Positions 1-6,583 of a DNA stretch of 14,164 nt are shown here, piece by piece. The position numbers and the translations under genes are program-made. The notes beneath the pieces are model-generated. The model saw only the letters and a program-made list of their open reading frames with translations, was not told the origin of the DNA and did not search any database. Position 1 is the first letter of the stretch. Every line of letters begins with the position of its first letter. The stretch is from positions 1 to 14,164 of the forward strand of contig JACCZH010000310.1 of the NCBI GenBank assembly GCA_013696045.1. Reading direction: 5' to 3'. This stretch comes from Chloroflexia bacterium. GTDB lineage: Bacteria > Chloroflexota > Chloroflexia > Thermomicrobiales > CFX8.

Positions 1-73
1 CCCCTAACGTGTCGTCAGGGCAACAGCGGGCGAGGACAAGCCGCCGCCCCTACCAAATGCTGAACGATGCCGT
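1..73. repeat. Downstream flank of the M50 gene with a GTAGGGGC-type repeat
   Basis: This is the non-coding stretch after the M50 protease stop. Read on the minus strand, positions 54-26 start with GGTAGGGGCGG and end in CGCCCGC. They resemble 6566-6541 (also minus strand), which shares the GGTAG...GGCTTGTC core. A short GGGCG/CGCCC stem could form here but no T-tract follows, so I do not call a terminator. The first seven bases, read on the minus strand, end in TTAGGGG and may be the edge of another copy. The repeat relationship is seen by eye only. Confidence 0.5.
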
Positions 74-919
74 CTATCCCGGCCGGTTGGCCACCAGCAG
101 CGGTTCCAGCTCGTACAACGCCGCGCCGAGCACCGCGATCAAGCCAAAGTAGACCGCGCCCACGGCGAGCCGCTTGCTCATCGGGACCACGTAGTAGTCG
201 TCAGCGCCCTTACGGTTCCGGATCGCGTTCCATACTTCCGGCGCGCCGATCAGTAGGATGATAAACACAATCGGGCTCGGGCGCAGGAACATCAGGCCGA
301 TCAAGGCCGCATAACCAAGAACCCACAGCCAGCGCGAGATGGCCCCAACCGCCCGTCCGCCGTCCAGTGGCATGACCGGTAGCAGATTGAACAGGTTCAA
401 CAGCACGCCCAGATAGGTCATCGCCAGGAATATCGGGTTGTCATAGGTTTGATAGAGAATCCAGGCCGCCAACGCTCCCAGCGAGCCGATAACCGGGCCA
501 CCCAGGCCGACAACCGCCTCCATCACCGCGTCTTTCGGCAACTGCTTCATGGCGATGAATGCCCCGAGAAACGGGATAAAGACCGGCGCAGAAGCTTTCA
601 CTCCATAACGTCGCAAGACAATGACGTGTCCCATTTCGTGAATGAAGATCAGCACCACGATACCGACTCCAAACTGCCAGCCAAACCAGACCGCATAGGC
701 CCCAATGCTCAGTAACGCGGTGATGCCGGTGCTCAGGAACTTGATGCTCTTCAGAATCGTAACGATGAATTTCAACTTTGTTGCCGCAAAAAGAAGCATC
801 GTGGCCACCGGCCCCAGGAACTTGCGCCACTTCCCAGGTGGAGACTTTGGCTTCTCTACCTGCTTTTCTTCCAGTGCGCGATAATCCGCGTCATAGGTGT
901 CTTGGTAATTTGATGTCAT
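74..919 (-). CDS. Site-2 protease family (M50) integral membrane metalloprotease
   Basis: The protein has 281 residues. It carries the zinc-metalloprotease motif HEMGH at residues 94-98 within a hydrophobic segment, and the second M50 signature NLLPVMPLDGGR at 178-189, whose Asp186 is the expected third zinc ligand. The first 35 or so residues are polar and charged and probably cytoplasmic; several membrane segments follow from about residue 37 to the C-terminus. There is no PDZ or CBS domain, so this is a compact form closest to the general site-2 protease or SpoIVFB-like group. Family members cleave within or near membrane segments; the substrate here is unknown. The start ATG has only a weak GGAAA upstream. 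It lies 150 bases after the TSUP gene on the same strand, so it may have its own promoter. Family call is firm, role is not. Confidence 0.9.
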   Translation of the reverse strand: MTSNYQDTYDADYRALEEKQVEKPKSPPGKWRKFLGPVATMLLFAATKLKFIVTILKSIKFLSTGITALLSIGAYAVWFGWQFGVGIVVLIFIHEMGHVIVLRRYGVKASAPVFIPFLGAFIAMKQLPKDAVMEAVVGLGGPVIGSLGALAAWILYQTYDNPIFLAMTYLGVLLNLFNLLPVMPLDGGRAVGAISRWLWVLGYAALIGLMFLRPSPIVFIILLIGAPEVWNAIRNRKGADDYYVVPMSKRLAVGAVYFGLIAVLGAALYELEPLLVANRPG

Positions 920-932
920 GGCGTTTCCAGAT

Positions 933-960
933 CTTCATAATGAAGACGCTACCTTGCGTC
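933..960. promoter_or_regulatory. Two adjacent short inverted repeats upstream of the M50 gene
   Basis: CTTCAT-A-ATGAAG (933-945) abuts GACGC-6 nt-GCGTC (945-960), about 14-41 bases upstream of the M50 start on the minus strand. Position and symmetry would suit a regulator site or a leader hairpin, but no known operator is matched. The remainder of 961-1069 shows no convincing promoter to me. Confidence 0.25.
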
Positions 961-1069
961 TGGTAAATACAGCGCCTGGGCGATGGAACCTATTCCGTTA
1001 CAGCTTGGCAGGGTTGCGTCGGATCGACTCAATCCTATCAATGCTGACAACCGAAAACTGCGTATTTGG

Positions 1070-1801
1070 CTACGACAACAACAACGCACCCGAGACGATC
1101 AAGAGCACCGCTACCGTCACTCTGAACACCTCGTCCGAGACCTGGACATGCAGGCGGCTGCCCACCAGCGACCCAGCGATTGCAACCGGCACGAGAATCA
1201 GACCGCGCTGAAACGCTTCGATGGACGCCACACCGAGCTGGATATAGCCGCCCATCCTCAACACTTCAAGCACGATAAAATACGACAGCAATGTCGAGCG
1301 CATCTGCTGTGGCGCCGGCAGCGCGCGTTGAAAATACGGCACAACAACCGGGCCGCTCGTTCCGATGAGGCCGTGGAGTACACCCGCAACCAGACCGACA
1401 ATCGAGGTCAGGACACCCCGTGAGCGTCCCGGACGCACCGGAACGACGATCCGTTTCGACAGGCTCACCACCCCAATGACAATAGTTATGACGCCGAGGA
1501 TACGAGCGATCCAATGGACCGGCAAGTTCGCCAGCAGCAAGCTGCCGCCTGCCAACCCGATGATGCTCCAGAGGAGCACGGGAATGAGCGTCGCCCGGTC
1601 CACCGCACGCCGGCTCATAACGGCCAGCATCGAGCCGGTGATCGTCTGAATCACCGCCACGACAACGATCACCAGCCGGATCTCCCAGATGAGCCCCAGC
1701 AGCGGCACCATCAACAGTGCGCCTCCAAAGCCGGTGAAGCCACGGATGACCATTGCGCCGAACACGACAACGGCCGCTATAACAAACTCGAGTGGGATCA
1801 T
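1070..1801 (-). CDS. TSUP (TauE/SafE) family membrane transporter, copy 1
   Basis: The protein has 243 residues, nearly all membrane-embedded, with the two-fold internal repeat typical of TauE/SafE proteins. The first repeat signature GFTGFGGALLMVPLL is at residues 21-35 and the second, GLIGTSGPVVVPYF, at 144-157. Family members move sulfite, sulfonates or other small organic anions; the substrate cannot be told from sequence. An in-frame TAG two codons upstream of the ATG rules out a longer protein. No good ribosome-binding site is visible. The gene starts 40 bases after the helicase stop on the same strand and could be read from the same transcript. It is only distantly similar to the second TSUP gene at 5280-6116, so the pair does not look like a recent duplication. 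Confidence 0.88.
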   Translation of the reverse strand: MIPLEFVIAAVVVFGAMVIRGFTGFGGALLMVPLLGLIWEIRLVIVVVAVIQTITGSMLAVMSRRAVDRATLIPVLLWSIIGLAGGSLLLANLPVHWIARILGVITIVIGVVSLSKRIVVPVRPGRSRGVLTSIVGLVAGVLHGLIGTSGPVVVPYFQRALPAPQQMRSTLLSYFIVLEVLRMGGYIQLGVASIEAFQRGLILVPVAIAGSLVGSRLHVQVSDEVFRVTVAVLLIVSGALLLS

Positions 1802-1841
1802 GAGCTAGTTCTGAGCACTGCAGGAGCGGCACAGCACGGCA

Positions 1842-4127
1842 CTAGGCTAAACTCTGGTTGAGCACGGCCAGCATATCCAGCAGCTTGCCGGTCGTCTCCT
1901 TGGCAAACGGCGTGCGCTCGTCAGAAGGTCCCACGCCGACGCAGGACGGGCAGCCATCCTCGCAGGGGCAGTCGCGCACGTGCTCGCGGGCTGCTTTTAG
2001 CAAGAGCTCATGCACGTCATACAGCCGCTCGCTGAAACCAACTCCACCCGGAACCTTGTCATAGATAAACACCGTTGCCCGGCCGGTGAAAGGCGATTTG
2101 GCCTGGGCATAGACGCCAATATCGCGCGGGTCGCACATCAGGTAAATCGGCGCGATGTTGCCCAGCACGTTGGCCAGCCCGGTGACGGCGCCGTGTAGCC
2201 GCGCGTCAGGAACTCCCTGGGTCATGGCCGCCGGGATGCTGGTCCAGTAGGCCGACGTGTGCATCTGCATCTCAGGAAGGTGCACCTTGCCCCAGCCCAG
2301 GTTCTCGTGAGTGTGCATACGAATCTTCTTAAACTGGGTGACAATCGAGGCCACCAGCACCTCGCCGTGCTGCCGTGAATCGCCCGGCTCGCCTTCACTG
2401 AACTGCTCGATCACCTCGACTCGCACCGCCAGGCTGGCGTCGGTATAGTGCTCGACCGAGACAGGGTGGATGTAGGCTTTCTTCTCCTCCCAGTCGAGCT
2501 CCTCGACGTGGTACTGCTGCCCATCATGGATGTAGATCGCGTTGGTGTGTACCAGCATCGGCGCGGAGAAGGTGTCCACTTCACCAATTACCCGTGGCCG
2601 GTCCGGCTGGGAGCGGTCGATGATGACGACGTTCTCGCGCGCTGCCGTGCGCAGGCTGATCTCCTCGGCCGGATAGGAATCGGCCATCCAGTACCAGGTG
2701 TCGTCAGAGAAGTGCAGCATGCCGATTTCCGCCAGGTAATCCAGCGCGTCGGCAGGTTGGTAACTGCCGAAGCTGTCGCCGGTCTTGAATGGCAGCTCGA
2801 ACGCGCCACACTTGATGTGCTCCACCAGCACGAGCAGATTGTCGGGGTTGATAAGTCCGCTCTCGGGTGTGCCCTCGAAGAAATACTCGGGGTGATTGAT
2901 GATGAACTGGTCCAGGGGCGAGGATGACGCCACCAGAAACGCGACCGACACGCCTTCTCGCCGCCCGGCTCGCCCAGCCTGCTGCCAGGTGCTGGCGACG
3001 GTGCCCGGATAGCCGGTCATGATGGCCGCGTCCAGGCCTCCTATATCAACGCCCAGCTCCAGAGCGTTGGTCGAGACGACGCCCTTGATCCTGCCGTCGC
3101 GCAGCCCGGCCTCGATATCGCGCCGTTGCTGTGGCAGATATCCGCCCCGGTAGCCGCGAATCGACTCGGCCGCGCCCAGCCGTTTCGGGAGCGACTCACG
3201 CAAATAGGTCAGCAGCACCTCCGCTGTCGTCCGGGCACGGGCAAACACGATCGTGTGCACTCCCGCTCGCAGCAACTCGCTGGCCAGCCCGCTTGCTTCA
3301 AGGACCACCGAGCGCCGGATGCCGAGCGCCCGGTTTACGACCGGCGGGTTGTAGAAGATGAACTGCCGCTCGCCGCGCGGAGCGCCGTTCCGGGCGATAA
3401 CCTGCACCGGCGCCTCGATCAGCTTCTCGGCCAGCTCGGCGGGATTCGCGATTGTCGCCGAGGCCAGAATGAACTGCGGTTCGGACCCATAGTGTTTGCA
3501 AATTCGTTTCAAGCGCCGGATCACATTGGCAACGTGCGAGCCGAACACACCCCGGTAGCCGTGCATCTCGTCGATCACAACAAAGCGCAGCTTCTCGAAC
3601 AGCTCGTGCCACTTGGTGTGGTGCGGCAGGATGCCGGAATGCAGCATGTCCGGGTTGGTGATGACGATGTGCCCGGCCTGACGAATCAGTCGCCGCTCGG
3701 CCGCCGGGGTGTCGCCATCATACGGATAGGTCTTGAGGTCGACATCGGCCGCCTCAATCAGGGCTTGCAGGCCAACGTACTGATCCTGGGCCAGAGCCTT
3801 GGTCGGAAACAGGAACATCGCCCGCGCATCCGGCTCGGCCAGCAGCCGATCAAGCACCGGCAGGTTGTAGCAGAGGGTTTTGCCGGAGGCTGTCGGCGTC
3901 ACGACAACCGTGTTGTTGCCGGAGCGCGCCGACTCATAGGCGTCTGCCTGATGACTGTAGAGCTGCTCAACACCGCGGTGTTTCAGCGCCGCGACCAACC
4001 GCGGGTCCAGATTCTCAGGTAACGGACGCAGGTCCGCCTCCATGGCCGGGATCGTGTGCCAGTCCGTGATGCACGACGACCAGCGCTCTTCGCGCTTCAG
4101 GCGTTCGAGAAAGGCATCCAGCGCCAT
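1842..4127 (-). CDS. DEAD/DEAH-box helicase with C-terminal four-Cys (DUF1998/MrfA-type) domain
   Basis: The 761-residue protein is a superfamily 2 helicase. Motif I TPTASGKT is at residues 77-84, motif Ia PTKALAQDQ at 108-116, motif II DEMH at 186-189, motif III SATI at 223-226 and motif VI QQAGRAGR at 382-389. The C-terminal part ends in a cysteine cluster at 720, 722, 726 and 729, the metal-binding signature of the DUF1998 region in the YprA/MrfA and Hrq1 group. Its length matches Bacillus MrfA (about 750 residues). That family acts in DNA repair, for example of mitomycin adducts, and unwinds DNA 3'-5'. The usual partner MrfB (an exonuclease) is not in this window. The ATG overlaps the nucleosidase stop by one base (TGATG), so translation is probably coupled. 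Family call is firm; the DNA-repair role is inferred from family. Confidence 0.9.
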   Translation of the reverse strand: MALDAFLERLKREERWSSCITDWHTIPAMEADLRPLPENLDPRLVAALKHRGVEQLYSHQADAYESARSGNNTVVVTPTASGKTLCYNLPVLDRLLAEPDARAMFLFPTKALAQDQYVGLQALIEAADVDLKTYPYDGDTPAAERRLIRQAGHIVITNPDMLHSGILPHHTKWHELFEKLRFVVIDEMHGYRGVFGSHVANVIRRLKRICKHYGSEPQFILASATIANPAELAEKLIEAPVQVIARNGAPRGERQFIFYNPPVVNRALGIRRSVVLEASGLASELLRAGVHTIVFARARTTAEVLLTYLRESLPKRLGAAESIRGYRGGYLPQQRRDIEAGLRDGRIKGVVSTNALELGVDIGGLDAAIMTGYPGTVASTWQQAGRAGRREGVSVAFLVASSSPLDQFIINHPEYFFEGTPESGLINPDNLLVLVEHIKCGAFELPFKTGDSFGSYQPADALDYLAEIGMLHFSDDTWYWMADSYPAEEISLRTAARENVVIIDRSQPDRPRVIGEVDTFSAPMLVHTNAIYIHDGQQYHVEELDWEEKKAYIHPVSVEHYTDASLAVRVEVIEQFSEGEPGDSRQHGEVLVASIVTQFKKIRMHTHENLGWGKVHLPEMQMHTSAYWTSIPAAMTQGVPDARLHGAVTGLANVLGNIAPIYLMCDPRDIGVYAQAKSPFTGRATVFIYDKVPGGVGFSERLYDVHELLLKAAREHVRDCPCEDGCPSCVGVGPSDERTPFAKETTGKLLDMLAVLNQSLA

Positions 4128-4903
4128 CAGGAAAGCATCCCGATGGTCGTCTCCACCACCCGCGAGGCCCTCAGGCCAAGCTCGCCCTTCACATCGTGCA
4201 GCGCACCCCAGTCGTTGCGCAGATCGGTGATGCGGTGCAGCTCGTTATTGGAGATGTCCTTCACCGCCAGGAACGGCACGCCAAACATGGCCGCGACCTG
4301 CCCGACAGCGGCGGCTTCCATCTCCTCGCAGAGCGAGCCGTGTAGCTGGTGCAGCGTCTTGATCCTCGCGCCGTGCTGGGTCCAGATGTCTGCCGACCCG
4401 ACTGCGCCGACATGGATAACCGGTTCGTGATTGATTCCCGGCCAGGCAGGCAACACCGTTCTGTCCGCCGCGCGTGACGCCAGATCGAAAAGCTCAGGAT
4501 CAGGCATGATCGCCTCGGTGAGCATCGTCTCGCCATTCACATCGTAACGAAAGCCCTGATACCTTTCTTCGCCGTCCGTTTGGACAATAACCGCCGAGTG
4601 ATGCACCACCCGGTTGGCCAGCACCACATCGCCGCAATCAATGTCGTCGCGGTGCGCTCCAGAGCAGCCGTAATTGAAGATCGCGCGCGGACGGCGGCCG
4701 ATGCAGAGCGCGCTGGTCGTTGCGGCGGCGTTAATCAACCCGATACCGCAGACAACCACCTCAACCGTCACCCCGCCAATCGTGCCGGTGGTGCGCCGCC
4801 AGACGTTCAAAGGATCTTCTTCGGGATTTTCCAGCCGCTCGCGCAGATGCACCGCTTCCGAATCCATCGCGCACACGACGGCCACTGTTCGTCCTTCTGT
4901 CAC
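4127..4903 (-). CDS. MTA/SAH nucleosidase-like (phosphorylase superfamily) protein
   Basis: The protein has 258 residues from the GTG start at 4903, which overlaps the DUF1634 stop codon (GTGA). An ATG at 4954 would add 17 residues but would run 55 bases into the preceding gene. The fold is that of nucleoside phosphorylases/nucleosidases: an N-terminal VAVVCAMDSE whose Glu16 matches the catalytic Glu12 of E. coli MTA/SAH nucleosidase, FNYGCSG at 76-82, and EMEAAAV at 194-200, whose Glu196 matches the ribose-binding Glu174. The catalytic Asp197 of E. coli, in the ISD motif, is Asn219 here (ISNN). An Asn at this place is, as I recall, also found in futalosine hydrolases (MqnB), so the substrate may not be MTA or SAH. 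Reaction: hydrolysis of an N-glycosidic bond of a purine nucleoside, if active. Confidence 0.8.
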   Translation of the reverse strand: MTEGRTVAVVCAMDSEAVHLRERLENPEEDPLNVWRRTTGTIGGVTVEVVVCGIGLINAAATTSALCIGRRPRAIFNYGCSGAHRDDIDCGDVVLANRVVHHSAVIVQTDGEERYQGFRYDVNGETMLTEAIMPDPELFDLASRAADRTVLPAWPGINHEPVIHVGAVGSADIWTQHGARIKTLHQLHGSLCEEMEAAAVGQVAAMFGVPFLAVKDISNNELHRITDLRNDWGALHDVKGELGLRASRVVETTIGMLS

Positions 4904-5280
4904 CGAAGCCCCAACCCCACACTCACCATCACGATCGCCAAGAGTGCACAGCATACGACAACAAACATCCGGTCGCGCTGCCGGAGAAAAATCACCAGCG
5001 ACACAACGACATACATCGACGGAGTAAAAAGCAGCAGCAGGATGCCGAGATCTACAATGCCTTGCGGGTTAAGGTCCAACGCTGAGGGAACGACGTCAAC
5101 CAGCGGCGCAACCTCGTCTCCGAGCGGCCTGCCACCCACAAGGGCTACCAGAACACCAGCGACAATCAGCGTGACACTGCTCCAGAATCCACCGGTCAGA
5201 ATGCGCACAATCCACGTATAGAGCGTGCGTCGCTGGCGTTCGTGGACGCGGTCCCACACCTGCTGCTGGCGGCTGCTCAT
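4900..5280 (-). CDS. DUF1634-like small membrane protein linked to TSUP transporter
   Basis: The protein has 126 residues with three predicted membrane segments at about 22-48, 74-100 and 105-125 and a basic, polar N-terminus. Length, topology and position directly after a TauE/SafE gene fit DUF1634, a family usually encoded beside TSUP transporters; the match is by pattern, not by alignment. The chosen ATG at 5280 overlaps the TSUP stop codon (TGATG) and has GGAGT seven bases upstream. The GTG codon just before it (5283) is too close to that site. The stop overlaps the nucleosidase GTG. Probably an accessory subunit or partner of the transporter; function unknown. Confidence 0.72.
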   Translation of the reverse strand: MSSRQQQVWDRVHERQRRTLYTWIVRILTGGFWSSVTLIVAGVLVALVGGRPLGDEVAPLVDVVPSALDLNPQGIVDLGILLLLFTPSMYVVVSLVIFLRQRDRMFVVVCCALLAIVMVSVGLGLR

Positions 5281-6116
5281 CACAGCACTCCAAAAGCATC
5301 GAGGTACATCGAGAACGCAAGAACCGTCAGCACAACCACGAAGAGAACCACCAGCAAATCCTGTCGCAGCTTTGAAGCCAGGCGCGCTCCAACCCGCGCC
5401 CCGACGATAATCCCGGCCACCGAGATGACCGTCACGACCGGATCGACGTGGCCCCGGCTGTAGTAGATCAAGGCTGAAGCGGACGCCGTCATACCCACCA
5501 TAAATGAGCTCGTGCTGGCAGCCGCCTTTACTGGAACCCGCATGAGTAGATTCATCACCGGCACGATCACCGGGCCGCCGCCGATCCCGAACAACCCCGA
5601 CGCGACTCCCCCGAGGGAAGCCATTGGAAACCCGTAGCGCACCCGCCTGGGGACATACGTCACAACATCGCCTGCCGGTCCGTCAACATAGCGGCCTATC
5701 AAGCGCAACGGGTCCGGGGCGCGGCTCCTGGCCACCGGGATCGCCCCCGGGTTGCGCCGGCGAACCATGATGTAGGCAATAGTAATGAGCAACGTTGCGA
5801 AGACAATCTTGAGCGCCGCCAGCGGCATCGAGGTTGCCAGAACACCGCCGACGATCGCGCCGGTTGCGGTCGGCACGAGCAAGACGTAGGCCAGCCGCAC
5901 GTTGGTATAACGCGCCTGAAGATAGATCCGCGAACCGGAGACCGAGTTAGCAACGACCGAGATAGCGCTGGCGGCGATCGCTGAACGTAAAGGAATGTCA
6001 AAAACGAGCGAGAGGATCGGAACCAGGAAGATGCCCCCGCCGAGGCCAAGCATGGTACCGAGCGTCCCTGCCCCAGCGGCAACCACAATCAGGGCAATGA
6101 CTTCGGCTATTCCCAC
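5280..6116 (-). CDS. TSUP (TauE/SafE) family membrane transporter, copy 2
   Basis: The protein has 278 residues from a GTG start. It shows the internal duplication of TSUP proteins: GLGGGIFLVP at residues 24-33 and GIGGGPVIVP at 177-186, each opening a bundle of membrane helices, with a polar arginine-rich loop at about 119-160 between the halves. An ATG at 6233 would add 39 polar residues, but that extension is translated from a dispersed repeat (6161-6187), whereas the GTG has a strong GGAGGGAG four bases upstream. Likely exports a sulfur oxyanion or small organic acid anion. It is the first gene of a coupled run with DUF1634, the nucleosidase and the helicase. Confidence 0.88.
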   Translation of the reverse strand: MGIAEVIALIVVAAGAGTLGTMLGLGGGIFLVPILSLVFDIPLRSAIAASAISVVANSVSGSRIYLQARYTNVRLAYVLLVPTATGAIVGGVLATSMPLAALKIVFATLLITIAYIMVRRRNPGAIPVARSRAPDPLRLIGRYVDGPAGDVVTYVPRRVRYGFPMASLGGVASGLFGIGGGPVIVPVMNLLMRVPVKAAASTSSFMVGMTASASALIYYSRGHVDPVVTVISVAGIIVGARVGARLASKLRQDLLVVLFVVVLTVLAFSMYLDAFGVL

Positions 6117-6128
6117 GGGCCTCCCTCC
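6117..6128 (-). promoter_or_regulatory. Strong ribosome-binding site deciding the GTG start of TSUP copy 2
   Basis: Read on the minus strand, GGAGGGAG (6128-6121) stands four bases before the GTG at 6116. It is the best Shine-Dalgarno match on this strand and supports the GTG start over the ATG at 6233. Confidence 0.7.
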
Positions 6129-6160
6129 ATTGCAACCATACTCCCATGCGGACGTATTTT

Positions 6161-6249
6161 GTAGGGGCCGGACTCCGTGCCGGCCCGTGGCTTGGTCTCT
6201 CGAAACGTTTGATGAGGCAAACCGGGCCGGCACGGAGTCTGGCTCCTAC
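6161..6249. repeat. 27-bp imperfect inverted repeat, GTAGGGGCCGG type
   Basis: The left arm 6161-6187 begins GTAGGGGCCGGACTCC. The right arm 6223-6249, read on the minus strand, begins GTAGGAGCCAGACTCC. The arms match at 25 of 27 positions and are separated by 35 bases. The element sits between the divergent TSUP operon and the cobalamin operon and has no coding potential or T-tract. It looks like a small non-autonomous or palindromic dispersed repeat, related to the GTAGGGG sequences at 11178 and at the window end. Confidence 0.75.
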
Positions 6250-6313
6250 GAGCATGGAAACTGGAAGGCGCGCGAGCGCTTGACTTCGCACAGCTCGAGT
6301 GCCACACTCCAAC

Positions 6314-6319
6314 CATAAT
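6314..6319 (+). promoter_or_regulatory. Possible -10 box (CATAAT) before the cobalamin riboswitch
   Basis: CATAAT matches TATAAT at five of six bases and would place the RNA start at about 6325-6330, just before the riboswitch P1 helix at 6331. No good -35 box is found at 16-18 bases; a TTGACT at 6280-6285 is too far away. Tentative. Confidence 0.35.
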
Positions 6320-6330
6320 TAAATCTGTGT

Positions 6331-6453
6331 ACGACAGTGGGTGCCCGTTCGCAATGAACGACGGGATTACCCAGGGGAAACCGGTGAGAATCCGGTGCTG
6401 TGCCGCAACTGTAACGCGAGCAATCGCGAAGCCAGGTCGCCTGCCACTGTCGT
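6331..6453 (+). promoter_or_regulatory. Cobalamin riboswitch aptamer
   Basis: The conserved core GGTGAGAATCCGGTGCTGTG (6383-6402) followed by CCGCAACTGTAACG is the hallmark of the AdoCbl-type B12 riboswitch, and GCCAGG...CTGCCACTG is the 3' B12 box. The aptamer is closed by a perfect 10-bp P1 helix, ACGACAGTGG (6331-6340) with CCACTGTCGT (6444-6453). Other visible helices are CGTTC/GAACG (6346-6350, 6356-6360) and CGCGA/TCGCG with a GCAA loop (6415-6428). It precedes the four-gene alpha/alpha barrel, DUF4430, EcfT, EcfA operon, so those genes should be expressed when cobalamin is scarce. By knowledge of the class, bound cobalamin switches the downstream genes off. Confidence 0.96.
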
Positions 6454-6474
6454 TCCCGGGTCACTTCGCGCTAA

Positions 6475-6515
6475 GGTGACAGGGCAGGATCATCCCCGAT
6501 CCCTCCCCGGTCACC
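6475..6515 (+). promoter_or_regulatory. Predicted antiterminator helix of the riboswitch expression platform
   Basis: GGTGAC (6475-6480) is fully complementary to GTCACC (6510-6515), and that second arm overlaps the 5' arm of the terminator. The same GTGAC can instead pair with GTCAC at 6460-6464. The two choices exclude each other and provide a simple on/off switch. The pairings are visible in sequence; the order of events is inferred. Confidence 0.55.
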
Positions 6516-6536
6516 CGCTCGAAGGCGGGGTTTTTT
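6514..6536 (+). terminator. Intrinsic terminator of the cobalamin riboswitch
   Basis: A CCCGC/GCGGG stem (6514-6518 with 6525-6529) with a six-base loop is followed by six T residues (6531-6536), between the aptamer and the first start codon. It is the expected OFF-state structure of a transcription-terminating B12 switch. Confidence 0.8.
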
Positions 6537-6540
6537 GTTT

Positions 6541-6566
6541 GCCGGCCGCGACAAGCCGGCGCTACC
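6541..6566. repeat. Short repeat related to the element at 26-54
   Basis: Read on the minus strand this stretch begins GGTAGCGCCGGCTTGTC, close to the start of the copy at 54-26. It lies between the riboswitch terminator and the first gene's ribosome-binding site and may be a degenerate member of the GTAGGGGC family. Seen by eye only. Confidence 0.4.
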
Positions 6567-6583
6567 GGGAGGACTATCTCAGA

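Noticed and set aside
3126..4022. 298-residue open frame antisense to the helicase
   Set aside because: It lies fully inside a gene with complete helicase motifs, and has an Arg/Gln/His-rich composition typical of a shadow frame.
4904..4954. Longer start (ATG at 4954) for the nucleosidase
   Set aside because: It would overlap the DUF1634 gene by 55 bases and adds residues outside the conserved fold; the GTG at 4903 gives the usual coupled overlap.
6117..6233. 39-residue N-terminal extension of TSUP copy 2 from an ATG at 6233
   Set aside because: The extension is polar and encoded by the dispersed inverted repeat; the GTG at 6116 has a strong ribosome-binding site.
6161..6249. Inverted repeat considered as a bidirectional terminator
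   Set aside because: It sits between divergent genes, not convergent ones, and has no T-tract on either side.
6341..6583. Open reading frame upstream of and in frame with the barrel protein, extending it to 505 residues
   Set aside because: It runs through the cobalamin riboswitch and its terminator. The ATG at 6584 is followed by a proper signal peptide and preceded by GGGAGG.
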